Positions 56,993-64,000 of a stretch of 64,000 nucleotides of DNA are shown here, in pieces. Position numbers and translations under genes: made by a program. Numbering within the stretch: the stretch's first letter is position 1; each line of letters starts with the position of its first letter. Location of the stretch: NCBI GenBank assembly GCA_014925825.1, contig JACGCK010000154.1, forward strand, positions 1 to 64,000. Reading direction: 5' to 3'. This DNA is from Pholiota molesta. Its lineage: Eukaryota > Basidiomycota > Agaricomycetes > Agaricales > Strophariaceae. The notes below the pieces were generated by a model, which was not told the DNA's origin, made no database searches, and saw only the letters and a list, made by a program, of their open reading frames with translations.

Positions 56993-58888
56993 ATGGATCG
57001 AAACCCGCAACACCCGAAACCGCTCTCCTACAGAGAGCTCGCCAAGGGAGTCCTCTACAATACCGCTCAGCCCAACCGATCAGAGAGGAAAGAGTACGGA
57101 GGCCTCGATCCTAATGATTCTCTCGAGGAATATTTTAGTCACTACGAACCGCGTGGCTCGTTCGCCGATCTGTCAGCCGGACACCTGTATAACCCTACTT
57201 CATCGGCGCACGAAGTAGACCCACCCACTTGGCCTGCGCATGGGATGGAGAATGTGGGATCGAATGCGTCGCCTTTCAGGTCATACCGACTCGAGCGTCC
57301 ACCCTCTCCGGTTCTTGGGAAGCGGTACACCACAACTTATCAAGGACGGGGGCCGTCGCATCATACTGTTGCTTCGGGTGCTCTTTTTAATCCATACGTT
57401 CGTGGACGGCTCCCAGGGGAATTAGACACTGACAGCGCACGACTTCTTGCCGACTCTTCGTTTGAGCTTTCGCGGTCCAGGAGCCAGGTCAACCATGCGT
57501 ATCAACCCCCACCCATGACGGGTATTCCTCTGCAAGAGAAACTGAAACTATCGGCATCCGGTCACAGAAATGATAACAAAAACGATGACGATTCTTCGAA
57601 CTACCCCGTTCCGCCGTTATCCTATCACTCACAAGGGAATCTAGGCGCTGGTGGCGCATCTCGTCTGTCTAGTTTTCGCTCAAATGCAAGCCGTCTACCA
57701 ACCGCCTCTCAAGAGGGTCCCTGCATGTACATGCGTCCTTCCCAGTCTCGAAGCCGCACCGACGATTCTATATATTATCACCCAAGCAGAGAGGGTACCA
57801 TCCATCGAGCAGGGTCTCTTTCTCATGCGCAAAACACCGAACACCCTCCAACAGGCCACGCACGAAGCGCCAGCCTGAGCCAGGGCTCCATGAGCTCCCT
57901 CGGCACCGCAACCGTCAGTCGGCACACGCCCTGGATGCAGCAAGAGAACATGCACCCAGCAGCCTTCGACAGCGTCCATCCCAGCCGCGCGCACAGCCCG
58001 ACCGACGAAGCTATGCATCCCCATCCCAGCCGCGCGCATGCCGCGCGCGCGCCGTCCTCGCTGCATCGCTCGTACGGCGGCGACCCTATGGCCCGGGGCA
58101 GCGCCCACCCCAGCCGCGCGCCGTCGCACCACGGCAGCGCCTCGCTGCGTCCGGCGTTCGCTGATGCGCCCTTCCCGTCCAGCGCACACCCGAGTCGCGT
58201 GCCCACTGTCATCCGAGACTCCGTCGCCATCCAAGAGGGAAAATGGGGCGACGTCCCTCCTCAACATATCCCGAGCCGCGCGCCAACGGCGGATAAGGGG
58301 TCAGTCAGGGCCGCGGGGAGTTCCCGGAACTTCCAGGCGAGCCGAACGCCGTCGGCGGCGACGCACGTGGCGCGCTTCCAAGAACAGCAGCAGATGGAGG
58401 GGTACCCGAACACCAGTCGCTCGCCGTCCGCTGCGAGTCGCGCGTCGCAGATCCAGCGGCATATGGGTGGCAGCCGCATGGGCACGCACGCTCCGATAAC
58501 CGAAGAGTGGGGCACAGCGCAGGCACACTTCGAGCACTTCGAGCAGCCCCGCGGCGCCTCCCCGGGCGGAGGGAGCGCACACGGCGTCCCCAGCCGCGCG
58601 CCGTCCGCCATGCACGCGGAAGGCCCTCGCGCACCGTTGGCGGCAGACGATGCGGTCTCCTACCGCAGCCGCGTGCCGTCGGAGGCGCACGGTGCTGCGA
58701 GCCGCGCGGGGTCTGCGGCGGGGATGGCGCCGAGCGCGACGGTCGCCCGCCGCGGCCGCGCGTCGAAGCTCCGGAAGGGTAGTGTACGCGCTCCGCCTGT
58801 TACATCGCCTGAGCCGCCTGGGAGTGCCAGCGTGTATCGAATTTCGGTTGTAGATCCAACGGATGATGGGAGGAGCCCGATTTCGTGA
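56993..58888 (+). CDS. 631-residue disordered protein with two kinds of internal repeat
   Basis: Single-exon protein, not assigned to any family I know. The start reads MDRNPQHPKPLSYRELAKGV. The N-terminal part holds three spaced copies of A-x-G-x-L-[YF]-N-[PT]: AKGVLYNT at residues 17-24, SAGHLYNP at 61-68 and ASGALFNP at 127-134. From about residue 300 the protein is rich in Ser, His, Pro and Arg, with a dozen or so [SP]SR[AVTS][PH]S-type motifs (HPSRAHS, HPSRAPS, HPSRVPT, IPSRAPT, ASRTPS, TSRSPS, VPSRAPS, RSRVPS). It is very GC-rich there. The C-terminus is basic, then SASVYRISVVDPTDDG. No signal peptide or membrane segment. SRxPS sites would suit phosphorylation by basophilic or proline-directed kinases, or a scaffold role; this is inference. 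Confidence 0.75.
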   Translation: MDRNPQHPKPLSYRELAKGVLYNTAQPNRSERKEYGGLDPNDSLEEYFSHYEPRGSFADLSAGHLYNPTSSAHEVDPPTWPAHGMENVGSNASPFRSYRLERPPSPVLGKRYTTTYQGRGPSHHTVASGALFNPYVRGRLPGELDTDSARLLADSSFELSRSRSQVNHAYQPPPMTGIPLQEKLKLSASGHRNDNKNDDDSSNYPVPPLSYHSQGNLGAGGASRLSSFRSNASRLPTASQEGPCMYMRPSQSRSRTDDSIYYHPSREGTIHRAGSLSHAQNTEHPPTGHARSASLSQGSMSSLGTATVSRHTPWMQQENMHPAAFDSVHPSRAHSPTDEAMHPHPSRAHAARAPSSLHRSYGGDPMARGSAHPSRAPSHHGSASLRPAFADAPFPSSAHPSRVPTVIRDSVAIQEGKWGDVPPQHIPSRAPTADKGSVRAAGSSRNFQASRTPSAATHVARFQEQQQMEGYPNTSRSPSAASRASQIQRHMGGSRMGTHAPITEEWGTAQAHFEHFEQPRGASPGGGSAHGVPSRAPSAMHAEGPRAPLAADDAVSYRSRVPSEAHGAASRAGSAAGMAPSATVARRGRASKLRKGSVRAPPVTSPEPPGSASVYRISVVDPTDDGRSPIS

Positions 58889-59421
58889 GGGTGATGAGCC
58901 TTAGGTGAGGGTAATGTAAATTTCTGTGGTTATATTGCTTGACGTGGTTTGCTTTTGTTGTATATACTGCCATCCAGGTATTGAAAAAGGTTCTGTGTAT
59001 ATTAAGACTATCTACATATGTATATTTACGATGTATGATTAACCATAACTTCAGGGGACAAAGAAATGCAGTATGTGATTATTGTTAAGCGCGGTAAAGG
59101 ATTCATATAAATGCATTTGTATTTCTATAGACATCCTTATGTACTACTGAGTGGCTCATAAGCTCCAAAAGTTATGTAACTGAAGCTTTAAGGGTAATCG
59201 ATAACGGCGTGAATTACTGTTCCTAAAATAAAGGAACGTCAGTGAAAGTCGTGCATTTTGTTGGGTGGGTCCCACAGTGGACGCGAAGGCATCTGAAACG
59301 CATCCACAATGGAGAGTAGAATGGGGTTGGTTGTAGCTGATTCAAACATGATGCAAATGGTCGCCCACAATTATATATAAGCAGTGGCACCCATTCATCG
59401 CTTGTCGAATATCAATTCCCA
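58889..59421. other. Intergenic upstream of third F-box-like gene
   Basis: AT-rich 3' flank of the repeat protein and promoter of the next gene; no ORF of note. Confidence 0.5.
59373..59379 (+). promoter_or_regulatory. TATA box of the F-box-like gene
   Basis: TATATAA within ATTATATATAAGCAG, 49 bp before the start codon at 59422. Confidence 0.6.
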
Positions 59422-60802
59422 ATGTCTTCTTCCACTTCTATCTATAAACTATCCCAAGATCTTATCGACGAAATCATCGATGTTCTCGTTGCAAACGACG
59501 AACTCGAATCCGAGGGGCGTTGGTGCAAACAATGGAAAGGCCTTAATGCATATTCTCTTATTAGCCATGCTTTTCTTCCTCGTTGCAACTCTTACATGTT
59601 CAAAAGAATCGATTTCAATACCCGCTCTTGGCACATGGACCAGAGGTCTAGATGCAAGGCCTTGCACGAAATCTTGAAGAATAGGCCCATGCTCGCGGAT
59701 TATGTCCAAGAAGTGAATATATCGCTCTCGTTCCAACACGGTACAGCATTGGTTATCGAGGACCACGCATTCTTAGGAGTGATGAGGATGCTGGAGAAGT
59801 CGCGCTCGCCGCTGCAGAATTTCAGGCTGTTCGGAGATTTTCAATATCCTTCGCGCTCATTCCACGAAGCACCACAATTTATACAGCGGGTGGTTGAACC
59901 AGTAGTTTCTCCGTTCATCACTTTCCTCTATCTCAAAGACCTTTGCGATATTCCCGTTGAGATGGTGGAGAGCTGTAACCACCTTACTCACCTCGTATTA
60001 TCCAACGTCAAATTCACATTTCGAGCTGCGCGCCTTTCAGGATTGTCGGTCCCTCGGCTCAATAATTTGGACTATCGGAACTCCGCAGATGGAATAGGGA
60101 ATTTTCTCGCCAACGGATGCGAGTCGGTTCACATTGATCTCTCAGATCTGAGGACTTTTATTGTCGGCATCGATAATCTAGCAGACATAAAATGCGCCCA
60201 AGACGTGTTGAACAGGAGCCGATCTTTGGAGGACCTCTTTCTCGTTCATTCATCGGAACACGGTGAGTATCATCTCCATTGCGACTTTCCTGGGACTCAT
60301 CAGCAATTTATTCAAAGGACCTCCCGCCCTTTTCGAGCATCTCAATCTTGGAGCGTGCTCAAATCTCCTATTTTTATCATTGGATGCCATTTTTTTGGAT
60401 TCCACTTCTGGAGAAGACCCTCTAGCGCAATCTACCAAACTCATCAGCACTATTCTTGAAGAAAATCAACTCGTCCGAATTAACCTTTCTATTCTAGTGG
60501 GATTCACAAAGAGAGGGAAGCCGGATCGGTGTTTTCGTGCAGATTGGGAGGCTTTCACCATGGGCGTTGAAAGGGTCGCTCGCGGGAAGTCGCTACTTTT
60601 CTTCCTCCACCTCCGCTATGAGGACCTCAAAAAAATAGGTCACGGAAGAAGAGACGCACCGCGCCGATTTGAATATGTCGAAAAGGCATGCTACTCAGTG
60701 CTGAAAGAATTGTTCCGAAGCAGAATGCCTGCCATTGCAACCAAGGACAACATCAAGGTGATTCTGCATCAAACAGTTACCCGACCGTTGGGGTACATGT
60801 AG
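59422..60802 (+). CDS. F-box-like protein
   Basis: Two exons, split by an intron at about 60264-60304 (GTGAGT...CATCAG), encode about 445 residues. The N-terminus MSSSTSIYKLSQDLIDEIID followed by VLVANDELESEGRWCKQWKG, LNAYSLISHAFLPRCNSYMF and KRIDF is the Agaricomycete F-box-like arrangement (LPxELxxxI, then a helix with S/C-HxFLxxxxxxxF). The remainder is Leu-rich with short LRR-like blocks, for example CNHLTHLVLSNVKF, LSVPRLNNLDYRNSADGIGN and LFEHLNLGACSNLLFLSLDA. It resembles the gene at 5853 in architecture. A role as an SCF adaptor is inferred from family only; many such genes in mushrooms have no known target. Confidence 0.75.
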
Positions 60803-61396
60803 AATGCAGTAACGTTTATGTAGATCTTGTGTAATAGATCCGTAAATACTTGGTAAATACGTCTAGATCTTAGGCAACCTCAAATTTATCTCTGTTCGAG
60901 ACCGTTTTGCCTTCATAAGGAGCCTCTCAAAAAATTCTGTAAAGGTCTGGAATTCTAGGGTTCAAATGGAAAGACTCACTTGAGGGTCGGGAGCAAGTTC
61001 GAGGGAGTCAAGCTAGTCAAGCTTAGCAGGACTCGCCAGTCCAACATCGTTACATCGCCACGTGAAGTCACATCACGTTGAGTCGAAACTTTGTGACCGG
61101 CTTATGGCCCTTGCCGCCGCCGGTTCCAGCAGTCAAAATTCAACGTTCAACGTTCAGCGTACATAACAGTCAACCATTGTCAACATCAACGTTGTTCCAC
61201 TCTGTTCAACTTGACCAAAACTGCACGACGCATGCATATGGATGAACTTGTAGTTTTCCGAGTGCCACTCCTCCGAAATACACTACAAATATCGCAAAAT
61301 ATCGCCGACTATTACCAACATTGAGTTATCGTACAAGTGGGTGCTGCTCGACTGAACGTGGACAAGAATGGATACGTGGTGAGTATCTTCAAAGTT
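60803..61396. other. Intergenic between convergent F-box-like and HET genes
   Basis: Both neighbours end here. CAACGTTCAACGTTCAGCG at about 61141 and several AACGTT repeats up to 61195 are the only structure seen. Confidence 0.5.
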
Positions 61397-63505
61397 CTAC
61401 AAGTACATAGTGACTAATTTCATCCCGTGTTTTGCTAGCTCGCATCGCCCGATTGGATACCCATAAGGATATTCAACCCCATCCAGAGTGCAGCTCTTCA
61501 AGAGGTCAAAGACAATAGGCTCCTGTCTATAATGTCGCTTGATCCGAGTCGATAGTGATTCCCACTGAATATGCCCGCGCGATGCAAAACTTACTGCAAG
61601 GCAGGTTTTTGGAACTACAATGTTGGTTGTGTCCCCCCCAACGTTCAGCACTCCAAACGTCACATTCGATTTGACAGTGCTGGGGTCGAAAATCCAACTG
61701 CAACCGTCGTGCGTAGCTGAGATTCCAAGGCCTTTGTCCAATACGCAAAAGGCTTTGACATAGTCTCTGGTCCACCGCTTAGGCAAGTCAACCCTGCCAT
61801 AGAAGTCGCCGATGGGATTATTCTCGAAATTAGGATGGTCTGCCGGCATTCCGGGCACCAGGAGGATCGGTATGCGCAGTCCCAAATGTGTGAGAATTAA
61901 TGGTTCTATAGGCCGTTGTTCACCAAGGTCAAGAACTTTCGTGGAGCGAGCGAGATATGCCGATGGCGTCGATGGAATTACAGAGTTTCCAATCTGGGCG
62001 CAATTGAAGAGATCGAAGACGTTGTGCGAAGAACTCAATATTTTTGTCATTAGCCGGGAGAACGCCCGCTTGGCCCCCTCGCCATAGGCAATCGACATGC
62101 TAACGTCGCAAATTCCCATGAGTGAATAGGCGCCGTCTTCCTCGCGCATCACCTCGCGTTTGGCAGCGAGCTGCATTTTGCGGGAAATAGGCATGCTGGC
62201 GGGGTGTTCTAGTTCGAAGCCTTCAATCGTCGTTGCATTGAAGATTTGCTCCTGAATGTGAGTGTCGTTCTTGTCCGAGTCGGAAGCCTTCGAATTGATG
62301 AGCTTCTTCCAGTCCATCGTGTAAAATTTTGTGTTGCGCGGTGCCAGGAGCTCTTGAAACGTCCATCCGCGAGTGAACCAAGGATCCTTTTGCATATCTG
62401 CGAGCTGACGAGTGCCCGCGAGGTAGGTGAAGCAAATCGTCGCGTTCTGATACCACTTGTACATGGAGCGAATGGACTCGTCGAGTTCGGAGCTGCTTTC
62501 CTTATTGATACAGACGGTATCCATCCATCCGAAGGCGAGCCCGTGGTCTCTCCAAGCAGTTTTGCAAAAATTCACCAGCTTTTGGTATCCTGGCTGCCGA
62601 GCATCGAGTTGTCCCATGTTCCAAGCATCGTAGGTCACTTCCCTATCGGATCCACGGAGCCAAGTGTGGGACAGAATGGCGTATCTTGTGTATTGCGCTA
62701 CCCAGTTGTCTATCAGAACCTTTTCCCAGTCTATCGAGCCCCAATGTCGCCCTCTCGCCGTGAAGCGTTCCACTATTTCCTCGAACTTTTTTTCGGGGTA
62801 ATCGGCCTGTATCTTCTCTGCAATTTGGTTACAGACGCCGTTCCTGTCTAATAGCGTGATTTTGAGTTGGGCATTCTGATTTTTCGGGGTCCAGTGCAAG
62901 ATCCGAATAGGCATCGTGCTGAAGACACGCTCGCGAAGTGCCACTTGCAGTTTTTGCATAAAGTTCTGATATTTTCGTTGTTGGAGGCCGAGATCTTGGC
63001 CGCCAGGAATAATGGCTACGTAATTAAGTATAAGTTGTTAGGCCTGAAAACATCGAGCGATACGTTATAAATAGGCATACCTTTTACTGGCGAGGGCCCA
63101 GGATCGGAGATTGCACTGTTTGTTTCCGTTGACGTTTGACTTCGCGCTGCCGTCGCAAAGTCAATAATGTCGACTCGTGATATTCCTATAGAGGACCTCC
63201 ACCTTTCAAGTTCACCTCAATTCCCTCAGAGTTATCCGATCGCGAGCGTATGATCATGGACGATATAAATTCCTGTAGCGCGGTAAGGAACTTCCCCGCT
63301 TCAGGTCCCAGAGAAGTTTGGCTCATATCTGGAATATAAAGCGGTTAGTTTTTGCTGGTTTTACATGCATTTATTGATTACCCATCGTGTTTTTTTCATT
63401 AGCTGCATGGATTAGAGGGTTAATAAAATTCTGAAGTGCCGCTAGCAATATTTGCGATGGGGAGTTGTCCACAGGCGTAGAACTCTGGTTTTCGTGATCT
63501 AACAT
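61397..63505 (-). CDS. HET (heterokaryon incompatibility) domain protein
   Basis: HET-domain proteins trigger cell death after fusion of incompatible fungal cells. The large last exon (from about 63014 to 61397) carries the domain: YAILSHTWLRGSDREVTYDA, FCKTAWRDHGLAFGWMDTVC, INKESSSELDESIRSMYKWY, CFTYLAGTRQLADMQKDPWF and TRGWTFQELLAPRNTKFYTM. A downstream MSIAYGEGAKRAFSRLMTKI segment is typical of the Agaricomycete subgroup. Upstream exons are inferred: a start at 63505 (MLDHENQSSTPVDNSPSQIL), a junction to MSQTSLGPEAGKFLTALQEF, and one to ISDPGPSPVK before IIPGGQDLGLQQRKYQ. The first two exons hold similar helices (ILLAALQNFINPLIHAA and KFLTALQEFISSMIIRS), suggesting an internal duplication. 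The true start could be further upstream. HET identity is firm; the N-terminal exons less so. Confidence 0.85.
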
Positions 63506-64000
63506 GATGATCTATGAGCATTCTGACTCTCGCCAGTCTCGTAGATGATGGTCAGCAGTTTGTTGGCTCACCCTCCTTGGTAGCAATTCGAACAGGATTA
63601 TCACAAGGCGATGCCTGATGGATTGCAGCACTATCATCCAACGTCAATGACGTCTGTTTGTTATCTTCAAAATAGGACAATAATTACCATCCATTACTCA
63701 TGCAAGCACTCAAGGAGACGTACCGACGTATTTGGACATTTGATTGTGTCGATGAGTTCAGCGATGCTGTCGATATGAGTGGTTAGAAGCAAGACTGCTC
63801 GATAATAGCGTGATAGATGGATGATCCGCCATATCCGGATTACATCGCATGAGTTTTGCTTAATTTAAGCACATCCAAACATATGATCCTAAAAGTGCAG
63901 ATGTCTGTTGGATGTCTGTGTAATTTGGGCGTGTATTATAGGAACGCGGAATAAGGAATTCCCTCATCTCGTTCTTCATCAGGGCTTTTCAGTGTTTGAT
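63506..64000. other. Upstream region of the HET gene, window end
   Basis: No supported ORF; may contain leader exons of the HET gene or an unidentified neighbour cut by the window edge. Confidence 0.45.

Noticed and set aside
57695..58690. Large minus-strand ORFs of up to 190 codons under the repeat protein
   Set aside because: Antisense frames of GC-rich codons; the plus-strand 631-codon frame is continuous and has internal motif repeats.
1..64000. CRISPR arrays, rRNA or tRNA genes, bacterial operon signals
   Set aside because: No regularly spaced identical repeats of CRISPR type, no rRNA-like stretch, and no tRNA fold seen by eye; the genes have spliceosomal introns.

Overview
This 64-kb window is nuclear DNA from a filamentous basidiomycete, most likely an Agaricomycete. 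The evidence is dense genes interrupted by many short (about 50-65 nt) GT-AG introns with CTRAY branch sites, and a gene set typical of mushroom-forming fungi: several F-box/LRR-type proteins, a NACHT STAND NTPase, a HET-domain protein, a Crinkler-like remnant and a myo-inositol oxygenase.

Layout. 0-5.2 kb is a conserved housekeeping block: condensin subunit Cnd1 (minus, 3' end outside the window), then ribosomal protein eS6 (minus) and uS15/RPS13 (plus), which share a divergent promoter. 5.8-13.5 kb is accessory: an F-box gene with two apparent single-base frameshifts, a Ser/Pro-rich protein with a basic tail, a 577-bp TA-flanked inverted-repeat element, a second F-box gene, and a broken Crinkler/kinase locus. 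14.9-21.9 kb holds a Vps39/TGFBRAP1-type tethering protein that lacks its expected N-terminal CNH domain, facing a NACHT NTPase. 22-38 kb is repeat-rich: two copies (about 10 kb apart) of a TBC1D20/Gyp8-type Rab GAP gene, several families of diverged tandem repeats, and between 32.5 and 35 kb an array in which intron-like splice signals recur at fixed periods behind a TATA box but no long ORF exists. 38-44.4 kb is metabolic: a HAD phosphatase, myo-inositol oxygenase and an aldo-keto reductase. 44.9-52.6 kb is separase. 53.3-64 kb has a 3'-5' exonuclease-domain protein, an amidase-signature enzyme, a low-complexity repeat protein, another F-box-like gene and a HET-domain protein.

Functional threads. 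Condensin Cnd1 and separase are both essential for chromosome segregation. NACHT, HET and Crinkler-like loci belong to families used in non-self recognition or effector functions. The same type of lesion, a one-base change in a homopolymer that disrupts an otherwise good reading frame, recurs in at least six genes including separase. This points to residual assembly indels rather than six independent pseudogenes, and gene models here should be read with that in mind. All functional names come from motif recognition by eye; no database search was run.
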